From the NCBI GenBank assembly GCA_016840025.1, contig JAEOTF010000449.1, forward strand, positions 1-11,511: a stretch of 11,511 nucleotides of DNA. Reading direction: 5' to 3'. This stretch comes from Candidatus Hodarchaeota archaeon. GTDB taxonomy: Archaea > Asgardarchaeota > Heimdallarchaeia > Hodarchaeales > YT1-039. Below are positions 1 through 6,143 of the stretch, in pieces (the first letter of the stretch is position 1; the number at the start of each line of letters is the position of its first letter). The translations under genes were made by a program, and so were the position numbers. The notes under the pieces were generated by a model, which saw nothing but the letters and a program-made list of their open reading frames with translations, was not told the origin of the DNA and did no database searches.

Positions 1-8
1 AGACTTCA

Positions 9-24
9 TTATGCTATGGCATAA
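9..24. repeat. Short perfect inverted repeat (hairpin)
   Basis: TTATGC and GCATAA form a perfect 6-bp stem around a TATG loop. A second weak stem, TGACC/GGTCA, follows at 34-51 with an 8-nt loop. The nearest neighbour to the left lies outside the window, so this could be a transcript end, an operator or chance. An AT-rich 6-bp stem is not strong evidence of function. Confidence 0.25.
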
Positions 25-94
25 CTCCAAAAATGACCTTAATTTTGGTCAAATCTCCACTCCAGAACTTGACTTAGCTCAATGAAAATCGAAA

Positions 95-352
95 ATGGTA
101 GTCCAAAAGATAGCTAAAAACTACTCTCCTAATTCAATTTTATATTCCTTTTTTCTCTTTTACTTCTTTTTCATAACTTTCCTTTGTGTTTGGATTTTTT
201 TCCCTTTTAACATTCTTTTTACCATTTGTTTATCAATAGTCCCTAGTGTTTCCTGTTCCTTAGCTTTTTTCTTATGTATAGCTCTCTTTTTAGCTTTTTG
301 CACACTCTTCTTTTTTGTTCTTTTTCGGCGACAAACGAAGAAACGGATATAA
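95..352 (+). CDS. Doubtful small Phe-rich membrane protein
   Basis: The 85-residue frame starts at ATG and would encode two hydrophobic stretches (about residues 16-46 and 50-77) dominated by Phe, Leu, Ile and Cys. It has a Lys-containing N-terminus and a basic C-terminus (RRQTKKRI). A two-helix membrane peptide is possible. However, the DNA is a long T-rich tract, which yields Phe codons without selection, and no ribosome binding site precedes the ATG. The opposite strand also has an open Lys-rich frame (160-303, GTG start, 47 residues). No family is recognised. It ends just before a TATA-like element at 346-362 that may serve the beta-helix gene. The tract may simply be non-coding. Confidence 0.25.
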   Translation: MVVQKIAKNYSPNSILYSFFLFYFFFITFLCVWIFFPFNILFTICLSIVPSVSCSLAFFLCIALFLAFCTLFFFVLFRRQTKKRI

Positions 353-362
353 AGGTTTATAA
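346..362 (+). promoter_or_regulatory. Candidate archaeal TATA region for the beta-helix gene
   Basis: GATATAAAGG followed by TTTATAA gives two overlapping TATA-like elements, with a purine stretch (GAAAC at 340-344) that could act as the TFB recognition element. Transcription would start roughly at 375-385. That is upstream of the signal-peptide codons (363-557) of the beta-helix gene and far upstream of its first GTG at 558. The position fits a translation start nearer 363-408 better than one at 558. Read by eye only. Confidence 0.4.
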
Positions 363-2357
363 CTGATCAGACCCAATATCTCTGATCTTCTGCTCGGTGG
401 ATTCATCCTGAAATTACTAGTATTTCTCACCTTACTCTATTGTTTCATCATTGCAGCGGGAGTACGAGTTCATACGCCTCCTTTTTCGATTGCTCAACAG
501 TCTTCTCTTAATCCTATTAATGACTGCCCTGTTTCATCATCTACAAAAGTATCTAAGGTGAAATACAATTTTTCTGCTCTTAAAGAGCCCTTTTCTACCC
601 ATGGTACTTCATCACGAGGTAACGCGTCAACTTCATCTATGTCTATGATCTCTATACTAGGTTATACACCCCATACTCCCATTATGATTGACGGAAATGG
701 AAATTTTAGTACCCAAGCTAGTACGGAAGGGTGGCTTGGGGATGGTAGTGAAGGAAATCCATATGTGATCGATGGATTGAATATTATGGGGACTGAGGAC
801 AATAACTTGATAACTATATATAATACAGATGTTTATTTTCAGATCAGGAATTGTCTCATTAAGGGAGGGGTGAATGGTATTAGCCTTGTTAATGTAGAAA
901 ATGGCTATTTAATCAATAATACGATTACCAACAACACAAGGGATGGAATTGGACTGTCCTACAGTTGGAATAGCACCTTGATAGGCAATACGATCACCAA
1001 CAATAGGAGACATGGAATTGACCTTTGGGAATCTGGAAATAGCAGCTTATTCAACAATACGATCACCAGCCACATAGCAGCTGGAGTTCGGCTTTACATG
1101 TCTGTGAGCAGCACACTGGCAGGAAATTCGATCAGTAACAATACCAACTATGGAATTTACCTAATGAGATCTGAGAATAACACTCTATTCAACAATATAG
1201 TGACTGAAAATACATTGGATGGAATTTTCGTTCTCTCCTCTGGGAATAATTCGATGATACACAATTCAGTCACCAAGAACATGGGAGATGGGACTAACTC
1301 TTACCTTTCCAGTGATATCAACCTGTTAGACAACAAGATAATTGACAATATTGGGCATGGGATTTCTCTTTATGGGTCTAGAGGTAGTACCCTGACAGGT
1401 AACACGATCTTCAACAACAGCAGGTATGGAATTCACCTTTCATCCACCTCAAGGACTAATGAGGTGCACTATAATCTTTTTTCTCGTAATAATGCGGGGG
1501 GAACTGATTCTCAAGCTAACGACGATGGTGTAGGAAATATTTTTACTTTTAATTACTGGGATAAGTGGATAAGCCCAGATACTAACAACGATGGCATAGT
1601 GGATAAACCATATGTCATAGATGGGACTGCATACAACCAAGACCCCTTCCCTCTCGTTTTTACTCCTGATTCTGACTCTGACGGTGATGGAATATCCAAT
1701 ATCTATGAAGTAATTATAGGAACTGATCCTCTTAATTCCGATTCAGATACTGATGGTATACCAGATGGCTGGGAAGTGCAAATGGGGCTAAATCCACTCG
1801 CAAATGACGCTCATAACGATCCCGATAAAGATGGACTCACTAACCTACAGGAATACCATCTTGAAACTGACCCCCATGACAATGACTCAGATAATGATTT
1901 CTTCCTAGATGGGTTAGATCATAATTGGTGGGGACATCCGCGTAACTATTGGGATAATCCACTCACCCGTAGTCTGTTAGGTCTTCTTATACTTAGTTTG
2001 ACGGTGCTCGGGGCGTGGGTAGGGTATATTGCCTATCACCTCCCTAGACTACAACAAGACCTCACCTTGTTACATCAGCACTTTCGACAGTATGTGCAGC
2101 AATTCCAAGAGAGGATCACTGTTATCAAAAATCATGAGAGTCTAGAAGAGTTGGAAGCCAGTGCTGATTACGTTCGCGAAGTCTTTCAGTCCTATGAAGA
2201 GTTTTTCTCCTTCGCACAACAATTGATGAAACCTAAGTGGCTTCCTGCCTTTTTACGTCCCGAACTCACCCAGTGGGACACCACCTTTGCGACCCTGAAA
2301 CACACGTATGACGATTTCCAGCAAACCCGCTTGAAACGGCTGGATGCGAAATATTAA
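363..2357 (+). CDS. NosD-type beta-helix surface protein with Ca-binding repeats, TM anchor and coiled-coil tail
   Basis: This is probably an anchored extracellular protein. The first usual start is GTG at 558 (599 residues), but the frame is open back to 363, just after a stop. Those 65 codons encode a signal-peptide-like core (LLVFLTLLYCFIIAAGV), yet contain no ATG, GTG or TTG. Counting from GTG: residues about 60-75 form the NosD-type entry motif (GSEGNPYVIDG). Residues 95-330 are about nine right-handed beta-helix coils of 24 residues with recurring NNTITNN, closed by a NYWDKW...DGIVDKPYVIDG cap. Residues 371-455 hold three Asp-rich thrombospondin-type-3-like Ca-binding repeats (DSDSDGDG, DSDTDG, DPDKDG). 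A TM helix spans 473-493, and 494-599 is a helical, probably coiled-coil, cytoplasmic tail. Many N-x-S/T sequons suggest glycosylation. Enzymatic activity is not predictable; adhesion or sensing is inferred. The start is uncertain (CTG 363, 390 or 408, or a lost start). Confidence 0.85.
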   Translation: MIRPNISDLLLGGFILKLLVFLTLLYCFIIAAGVRVHTPPFSIAQQSSLNPINDCPVSSSTKVSKVKYNFSALKEPFSTHGTSSRGNASTSSMSMISILGYTPHTPIMIDGNGNFSTQASTEGWLGDGSEGNPYVIDGLNIMGTEDNNLITIYNTDVYFQIRNCLIKGGVNGISLVNVENGYLINNTITNNTRDGIGLSYSWNSTLIGNTITNNRRHGIDLWESGNSSLFNNTITSHIAAGVRLYMSVSSTLAGNSISNNTNYGIYLMRSENNTLFNNIVTENTLDGIFVLSSGNNSMIHNSVTKNMGDGTNSYLSSDINLLDNKIIDNIGHGISLYGSRGSTLTGNTIFNNSRYGIHLSSTSRTNEVHYNLFSRNNAGGTDSQANDDGVGNIFTFNYWDKWISPDTNNDGIVDKPYVIDGTAYNQDPFPLVFTPDSDSDGDGISNIYEVIIGTDPLNSDSDTDGIPDGWEVQMGLNPLANDAHNDPDKDGLTNLQEYHLETDPHDNDSDNDFFLDGLDHNWWGHPRNYWDNPLTRSLLGLLILSLTVLGAWVGYIAYHLPRLQQDLTLLHQHFRQYVQQFQERITVIKNHESLEELEASADYVREVFQSYEEFFSFAQQLMKPKWLPAFLRPELTQWDTTFATLKHTYDDFQQTRLKRLDAKY

Positions 2358-2489
2358 ACTCGTCTTCCTCAGTACCGATGTTTCCCACTACTAAACCAAA
2401 TAATTCTTTACAAAAACATTCCATCACTTTGAAGAACTAATCCTTTTTCTCTAAATTAATCCATGAAACGTACTAAACTTATGAAGCCG
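2358..2489. other. Intergenic stretch after the beta-helix gene
   Basis: No coding frame of substance is visible on either strand. A pyrimidine run (CCTTTTTCTCT at about 2439-2449) could end the beta-helix transcript, as archaeal termination often needs only a T-rich run. The segment also lies downstream of the 45-codon minus-strand gene, but no toxin-sized partner frame follows that gene here: the overlapping ATG gives only four codons before a stop. Confidence 0.4.
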
Positions 2490-2627
2490 TCATTGCTCAT
2501 GTTTTAATTCCTCACGAATCGCAGCCAATAAATTTTCACCCGTTAAAAGATTAGGGTGTTTTTTCTTCGCCTTTCTCAGTCTTTCTATGAGCTCTTTTGA
2601 AGATACAAATACAGAGCGTTTTGCCAT
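2490..2627 (-). CDS. Small ribbon-helix-helix-like protein (possible antitoxin or regulator)
   Basis: A 45-residue protein, below common length cut-offs. It starts at ATG 2627 and ends in TGA at 2490. The ribosome binding site is strong: AAGGTGAG ends 6 nt before the ATG (plus-strand 2634-2641). The predicted layout is an N-terminal beta strand (KRSVFVS, residues 3-9), helix A (SKELIERLRKAKKK, 10-23), a turn (HPNLLTG, 24-30) and helix B (ENLLAAIREELKHE, 31-44). That order and length match the ribbon-helix-helix fold of MetJ/Arc-type DNA binders and VapB/RelB-like antitoxins. The basic helix A fits nucleic-acid binding. No toxin gene is seen beside it, so it may be an orphan antitoxin, a small regulator, or the remains of a TA pair. 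It sits between the beta-helix gene and a decayed copy of that gene's tail. The fold is inferred from the pattern alone. Confidence 0.6.
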   Translation of the reverse strand: MAKRSVFVSSKELIERLRKAKKKHPNLLTGENLLAAIREELKHEQ

Positions 2628-2633
2628 TATTTT

Positions 2634-2641
2634 CTCACCTT
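2634..2641 (-). promoter_or_regulatory. Shine-Dalgarno site of the 45-codon gene
   Basis: On the minus strand this reads AAGGTGAG, complementary to the archaeal 16S rRNA tail (AGGAGGTGATC pattern), with 6 nt before ATG. It is the main reason for believing the short frame is translated. A weak TATA-like AATTTAAG lies further upstream, near 2667-2674. Confidence 0.6.
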
Positions 2642-2687
2642 ATGATATGTTGTATTTACTACGACTTAAATTCCTAACCTAATCGTG

Positions 2688-2744
2688 CAATAACTGATGC
2701 ATCGTAAGTGGTTGCCTGCGTTTCTACGACCCGAGTTAACACAG
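2688..2744 (+). pseudogene. Decayed fragment of a paralogue of the beta-helix gene tail
   Basis: These 57 bp align without gaps to 2217-2273 inside the cytoplasmic tail of the beta-helix gene. By my count 43 of 57 bases and 16 of 19 codons' residues agree, including KWLPAFLRPELTQ. In that 13-codon core all nine base differences are synonymous, so the copy diverged while still under protein selection. The fragment carries an in-frame TAA at 2691-2693 where the intact gene has CAA, and similarity stops at about 2744, 14 bp before the end of the convergent NHL gene. No more of the paralogue is recognisable. It is best read as the leftover 3' part of a second member of this surface-protein family, otherwise deleted or replaced. 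Confidence 0.7.
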
Positions 2745-2758
2745 ATTAACAGCTATGA

Positions 2759-4183
2759 TTATTCTCCGTTCTTTTTCCTGCGCTGTTTCCACTGCCCCAC
2801 GGTCAACGCGACCCACGGGCCCACAAAGATCAACACGAACATGCTGAAGCTGATCAGGGCAGAAGGATCTAATTCGTCCACAGGCGGGGTGTAGTCTACG
2901 GCAGGCGGGTCAATGTAAATCACAAACGTCTCGTTGTCTGGTAAATAGCCACTTTTTGAGGCATTGACCGCGAGGGTGAATTGATTGGGGGTGTAAGCCA
3001 GCGTGAGATTATACTGTCCTCTGTAAGTGGTGGAACCTGCCCAGTCATGTGTACTGTTCGATATCTCCACCAAAACATCTGGTAAAGCAGCACCGGTATT
3101 GTCCGCAGCGATAAAGGTAACATTGATAGTTTTGTTGGTGGCGAGAAGCTGTTGGACACCGATATACAGTTGGGGTATAAAAACAATAGAAAAGACATCT
3201 ATGTTACTCGCTATAAGGTCAGCAACATATATGTCACCTGTGTTATTGAACGCTATGCCTGTAGGATCTGAAAGCTGAGTATCCCACTTTCCGATGAATG
3301 TTCCCATGCGAGTAAAAACCTGAACCCGCCCATTATTAGTATCAGCGACATATACATAACCTAAGTCATCAACTGCAATTCCCACAGGGTTATCAAATTG
3401 CCCATCCCCAGAACCAGTAGACCCCCATTTCCGAACAAATGTGCCATTATTGGTAAAGACCTGTACACGATCATTGTTAGAATCTGTGACATATACATAG
3501 CCTAATTTATCTATTGTAATACCACTAGGATTGGTAAACTGCCCATCCCCGGAACCAGTAGACCCCCACTTCCGAATAAATGTGCCGTTACTCGTAAAGA
3601 CCTGTACACGATGATTATTGCCCTCAGCGACATAAACATCCCCAGTAGCATTGATCGCAATACCCCTAGGGGAATCAAGCTGCCCATCCCCGGAACCAGT
3701 AGACCCCCACTTCCGAATAAATGTGCCATTATTGGTAAAGACCTGTACACGATCATTGTTAGAATCTGAGACATAGACATAGCCTGTGGAATTGATCGCA
3801 ATGCCTCTTGGATTGTCAAATTGCCCATCTCCAGTGCCAATACCCCCCCAGTTAGTAACAGACGTTCCGTTGCTAGTAAAAAGATTAACGCGGTTGTTAG
3901 GAGAAATATCCGTGACATAAACATATCCAGTGGAATTGATCGCAATATCAAAAGGCCAAGCAGTGCTCCACGACTGGTGGAATGTCACATTCATATTAGA
4001 AGTGGACTGAGGAGCGCGCGGGGAAGATTTTTCAGTTGTTTTTAACGAATTAATTTGAGTTATCCCTTTCATAGGTGTGCTCAACTGCGCGGTTTCCACA
4101 ATGAAGATGTTTATCAGCAGGACAACCATCAAACTCCCTGTTAGGAGCAATCTTAAACGCTTGTTAATTGTTAACTTTCTCAT
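2759..4183 (-). CDS. NHL-repeat beta-propeller surface protein with Ig-like domain and TM anchor
   Basis: A 474-residue type I membrane protein facing outward. Residues 1-33 are a signal peptide with a basic start (RKLTINKRLR) and hydrophobic core. Residues about 75-345 are six NHL repeats with the signature NPxGIAIN...GYVYVxDxxNxRVQVF, enough for a closed six-bladed propeller. Residues 346-440 look like a beta-sandwich (Ig-like/CARDB-type) domain. A TM helix spans about 443-463, followed by a basic tail (QWKQRRKKNGE). Several N-x-S/T sequons occur. Propellers of this kind bind ligands or proteins; here an adhesion or scaffold role is inferred, with no catalytic residues recognised. Four consecutive repeat units have a strict 141-bp period and near-identical DNA. 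The ATG is placed by the signal peptide; the ribosome binding site is weak. The gene is separate from the RCK operon upstream (121-bp gap with its own TATA). Confidence 0.85.
   Translation of the reverse strand: MRKLTINKRLRLLLTGSLMVVLLINIFIVETAQLSTPMKGITQINSLKTTEKSSPRAPQSTSNMNVTFHQSWSTAWPFDIAINSTGYVYVTDISPNNRVNLFTSNGTSVTNWGGIGTGDGQFDNPRGIAINSTGYVYVSDSNNDRVQVFTNNGTFIRKWGSTGSGDGQLDSPRGIAINATGDVYVAEGNNHRVQVFTSNGTFIRKWGSTGSGDGQFTNPSGITIDKLGYVYVTDSNNDRVQVFTNNGTFVRKWGSTGSGDGQFDNPVGIAVDDLGYVYVADTNNGRVQVFTRMGTFIGKWDTQLSDPTGIAFNNTGDIYVADLIASNIDVFSIVFIPQLYIGVQQLLATNKTINVTFIAADNTGAALPDVLVEISNSTHDWAGSTTYRGQYNLTLAYTPNQFTLAVNASKSGYLPDNETFVIYIDPPAVDYTPPVDELDPSALISFSMFVLIFVGPWVALTVGQWKQRRKKNGE
3400..3963 (-). 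repeat. Four tandem 141-bp NHL repeat units
   Basis: The same landmark (GCCCATCYCC on the plus strand) recurs at 3400, 3541, 3682 and 3823, exactly 141 bp (47 codons) apart. Unit 3682 shares its first 46 bp perfectly with unit 3541. It shares a later 50-bp stretch perfectly with unit 3400, so the units are mosaics. They lie wholly within the NHL gene and keep its frame. The fourth unit is more diverged, and further propeller blades on either side are recognisable only as protein. Confidence 0.85.
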
Positions 4184-4234
4184 GTTTATCCCTTACCTAA
4201 TCTCATCTGCTTACATGATAGTTAAAGAATGATG

Positions 4235-4246
4235 AAAAAAAGGGGG
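4235..4246 (-). terminator. Possible terminator of the RCK/channel operon
   Basis: On the minus strand this reads CCCCC followed by seven T, about 60-70 nt past the channel stop codon. A T-run is a typical archaeal termination signal. It lies just upstream of the expected start point of the NHL transcript, so it would separate the two transcripts cleanly. Confidence 0.35.
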
Positions 4247-4268
4247 ATAATAGTATAAAAGGCTATCC
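4245..4268 (-). promoter_or_regulatory. Promoter of the NHL gene, TATA box inside an inverted repeat
   Basis: The minus strand reads CCTTTTATAC (4253-4262), a good TATA candidate, placing transcription start near 4230 and leaving a leader of about 45 nt before ATG 4183. The box is bracketed by the inverted repeat GGATA (4245-4249) and TATCC (4264-4268), which could be an operator for a dimeric repressor. Five-bp arms in AT-rich DNA can also arise by chance. Confidence 0.4.
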
Positions 4269-4304
4269 AGGGATGAAGAGGGGAGTTTACTGTCACGTTT
4301 CCCT

Positions 4305-5351
4305 CTAATCTCTCTCCGTTTGATACCGCTTTATCATTTCCTGAAATTCAGCCGCATTTAGAGTCGCTGGTAGCTCAATTAATAAGCTTACGTGATAAAG
4401 ATCCGCTTTAATCAGCCATCGTCTAGAATGAACGATTTTAATCCCCTTTTGTAGAACTTCTGCAAGAAAGGAGATAAATAACGTATCTTCAATCAAAAAT
4501 GCTGCTTTAAATGGATTTTGGGTAATACAGTCTGCCAGCAGCGCCATTTCTATACTTCCTGATCTTTTGACCGAGATTGTAAGATCGGCTCCACTCTGTA
4601 AAAGATCGCGTGTTTGATCAGGATACGCTGTTCGCGTCAGAACATTTGCGCGGGGATTACTACTTTTTGCTGCCATCACATAGTACAATGAAGCTGCAAA
4701 ATTTCCAGGAAGCACACAAATACTCGCCGCTCGCTCATAATTAACCCGGTTAAGACAGTCAACGACATCTTCCCCAATAATAGCGGGGATATTCCGTTGG
4801 TGTTCACCTTTAGACTTCAATTCGGAAGGTGGAAACTTTATCCAGCCTATGGGCTCATTTTCAATTGGCAATTCTATTTTTTTCTGTTGGTTATCAATTC
4901 CTACTACCGGGATTCCAGACTCAGAAAGGGCAGCGGCAACAGAGCGACCTACACGCCCTAAACCGCAGACAACTACATGTTGATCCATTGCTTTGATCTG
5001 TTCCCTTGCATCACTCCATGAACGAACTTCCTCAAAACTTGTACCGCTAAAATCCGCAAGTAATTTGCCAATAACTGAAGCTACGATCCCATAAACCACA
5101 AAAATTCCTAAAATGGAGAAAGCATTAGAAAAAGGCGGCAAATCATCATTTAGCCCTGCTGAAGGACGTTGGGCGAGAAGAATAGTACTGAAAGAGTCCC
5201 ATATCGCTTCATCTAGGGATATCCCTTCCCTTACAGGCTCTAAAATGTAAATTAATGCTCCTAAAAGAATGGATAGCCCTGCAGCAAGCAATTGAAACCG
5301 ATAGCCTAGGATGATATATCGAATTGAAGAAAACACAGTCTTGACATTCAA
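4305..5351 (-). CDS. 2-TM ion-channel-like protein with RCK (TrkA-N) domain and atypical filter
   Basis: A 348-residue membrane protein built like a prokaryotic RCK-gated channel. TM1 is about residues 18-38, a pore-helix-like segment (DEAIWDSFSTILLA) 47-60, and TM2 about 75-97. An RCK/KTN Rossmann domain starts near 125 with GLGRVG (GxGxxG, 130-135) and Asp153 at the end of strand 2. A second conserved region (IIGEDVVDCLNRVNYERA) follows, then an RCK-C-like tail. The potassium signature TVGYGD is absent: the corresponding stretch reads QRPSAGLNDDLPP (61-73), where SAGLND may occupy the filter. Selectivity therefore cannot be assigned; CASTOR/POLLUX-like channels, which also lack GYG, are one comparison. 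The start is TTG 5351, one base after the stop of the upstream RCK gene, with GAGGTGAT 5 nt away; the next in-frame Met is near residue 122, inside the protein. Gating by a nucleotide or ion bound to the RCK ring is inferred. Confidence 0.8.
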   Translation of the reverse strand: MNVKTVFSSIRYIILGYRFQLLAAGLSILLGALIYILEPVREGISLDEAIWDSFSTILLAQRPSAGLNDDLPPFSNAFSILGIFVVYGIVASVIGKLLADFSGTSFEEVRSWSDAREQIKAMDQHVVVCGLGRVGRSVAAALSESGIPVVGIDNQQKKIELPIENEPIGWIKFPPSELKSKGEHQRNIPAIIGEDVVDCLNRVNYERAASICVLPGNFAASLYYVMAAKSSNPRANVLTRTAYPDQTRDLLQSGADLTISVKRSGSIEMALLADCITQNPFKAAFLIEDTLFISFLAEVLQKGIKIVHSRRWLIKADLYHVSLLIELPATLNAAEFQEMIKRYQTERD

Positions 5352-5352
5352 C

Positions 5353-6060
5353 TTATATCACCTCTATCTGAGCATCCTGAGGAGTTGGAATGGGAGCACC
5401 AGACGTTATTGCCAACTCTTCAACACCAGTAATTTTGTTCAGAGATTTAGTTTCTCCTTCAGTCCATCCTTTAACATGGGCGATATAATTCCCCCTTCCA
5501 TCCCTTGTTCGAGTTATTCTTTCGAAGTAAACCGCGATGTAGTCTTTATCTAGGAGTTGAAGGACTTTTATGAGTGCAGAAGATGAAAGGTCATATTGAA
5601 AAGCTATTTGAGTTAAATGCTTTTCCTTCATAGTACGAACAATGGCAGCAATTTCCCAAGACCCCTCTTCCTCAGGAAATAGTATATGATCAGCAAGATC
5701 ATGAAGTAGAGCAGCTTCCTGTTCGTTAGATGCTCGTGCAATGATCTTTAAGTCTTGGTGTTTCTCTTTCACTTCTCTCCATCTTCGAGCAGCTAAGATT
5801 GTTCGTACATTTGCAGTATAATTGCCAATCGTAGAGAAAAAACAGATCGCTGTTCCAATTCCACCTTTTTCAAGAACTTCTTCTGAGGAAGCGTCACCCG
5901 TTACAATTCTGATCTTATCTTTGTACTCTCTAATAATCTCATAAGTACGAGGTTCAAATTTTAGATCAATTAAGGTAATTTCGTAACCAAAGGATGCTAA
6001 AAAACAGGAAAGTTCAATACCAACTCTTCCTGCTCCACAAACAAGATACTTAGATACCAT
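5353..6060 (-). CDS. Soluble RCK/TrkA-N domain regulatory protein
   Basis: A 235-residue cytoplasmic protein. Residues 5-32 form the first Rossmann beta-alpha-beta unit with GAGRVG (9-14) and Asp32, the usual ligand for the adenosine ribose of NAD(H). The RCK signature follows (RIVTGDASSEEVLEKGGI, about 51-68), then further Rossmann strands and a C-terminal helical/beta region that may be a divergent RCK-C domain. Such proteins bind NAD, ATP, c-di-AMP or ions and gate potassium transporters or channels. No TrkH-like transporter is nearby. Its last codons carry the ribosome binding site of the 2-TM RCK channel gene, so the two products are probably made together and may form a mixed gating ring. 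The ATG at 6060 has GAGGT 7 nt upstream and places the Rossmann strand at the N-terminus, as expected. Confidence 0.85.
   Translation of the reverse strand: MVSKYLVCGAGRVGIELSCFLASFGYEITLIDLKFEPRTYEIIREYKDKIRIVTGDASSEEVLEKGGIGTAICFFSTIGNYTANVRTILAARRWREVKEKHQDLKIIARASNEQEAALLHDLADHILFPEEEGSWEIAAIVRTMKEKHLTQIAFQYDLSSSALIKVLQLLDKDYIAVYFERITRTRDGRGNYIAHVKGWTEGETKSLNKITGVEELAITSGAPIPTPQDAQIEVI
5357..5364 (-). promoter_or_regulatory. Shine-Dalgarno site deciding the TTG start of the channel gene
   Basis: On the minus strand this reads GAGGTGAT, a full-strength match to the anti-SD, 5 nt before TTG 5351. It overlaps the last sense codons of the upstream RCK gene, whose TAA stop ends at 5353. This arrangement predicts translational coupling and explains the rare start codon. 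Confidence 0.8.
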
Positions 6061-6143
6061 TATATTACCTCAAAATTAAAATAATGCAAGATTGATTTAA
6101 GAAATGAATATTTTTTTTAAGCATATTAACAGATTACTAAACT
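6061..6143. promoter_or_regulatory. Divergent promoter region between the RCK operon and the ten-TM gene
   Basis: This 83-bp gap must hold both promoters. Leftward, the minus strand has TTCTTAAATC (about 6093-6102), placing a start near 6075 and a short leader with GAGGT before ATG 6060. Rightward, the T-rich TTTTTTTTAAG (6111-6121) lies about 25-30 bp before ATG 6144, which has no ribosome binding site; a leaderless transcript is therefore likely. The closeness suggests shared control of the two sides. Confidence 0.5.

Noticed and set aside
160..303. Lys-rich 47-residue minus-strand frame starting at GTG, opposite the Phe-rich ORF
   Set aside because: Both frames are what a T-rich/A-rich tract produces by composition; no ribosome binding site supports this one.
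2358..2490. Toxin gene directly downstream of the RHH-like gene
   Set aside because: The overlapping ATG gives only four codons and no other frame there reaches toxin length.
2697..2894. 65-residue plus-strand frame starting with MHRKWLPAF
   Set aside because: Only its first 16 codons resemble the beta-helix tail; the rest is antisense to the NHL gene. Treated as a pseudogene fragment, not a gene.
3400..3963. Regular 141-bp repeats as a CRISPR or satellite array
   Set aside because: The repeats are in frame inside a protein-coding propeller, have no unique spacers of CRISPR size, and encode NHL blades.
4196..4207. 12-mer CCTAATCTCATC also present at 11303-11314, upstream of the GTPase gene, as a shared regulatory motif
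   Set aside because: Several chance 12-mer matches are expected in 11.5 kb of two-stranded sequence, and its distance to the start codon differs (12 versus 38 nt).
4228..4300. C/D-box guide RNA suggested by ATGATGA at 4228-4234
   Set aside because: No convincing D box or second C'/D' pair follows at the right distance.
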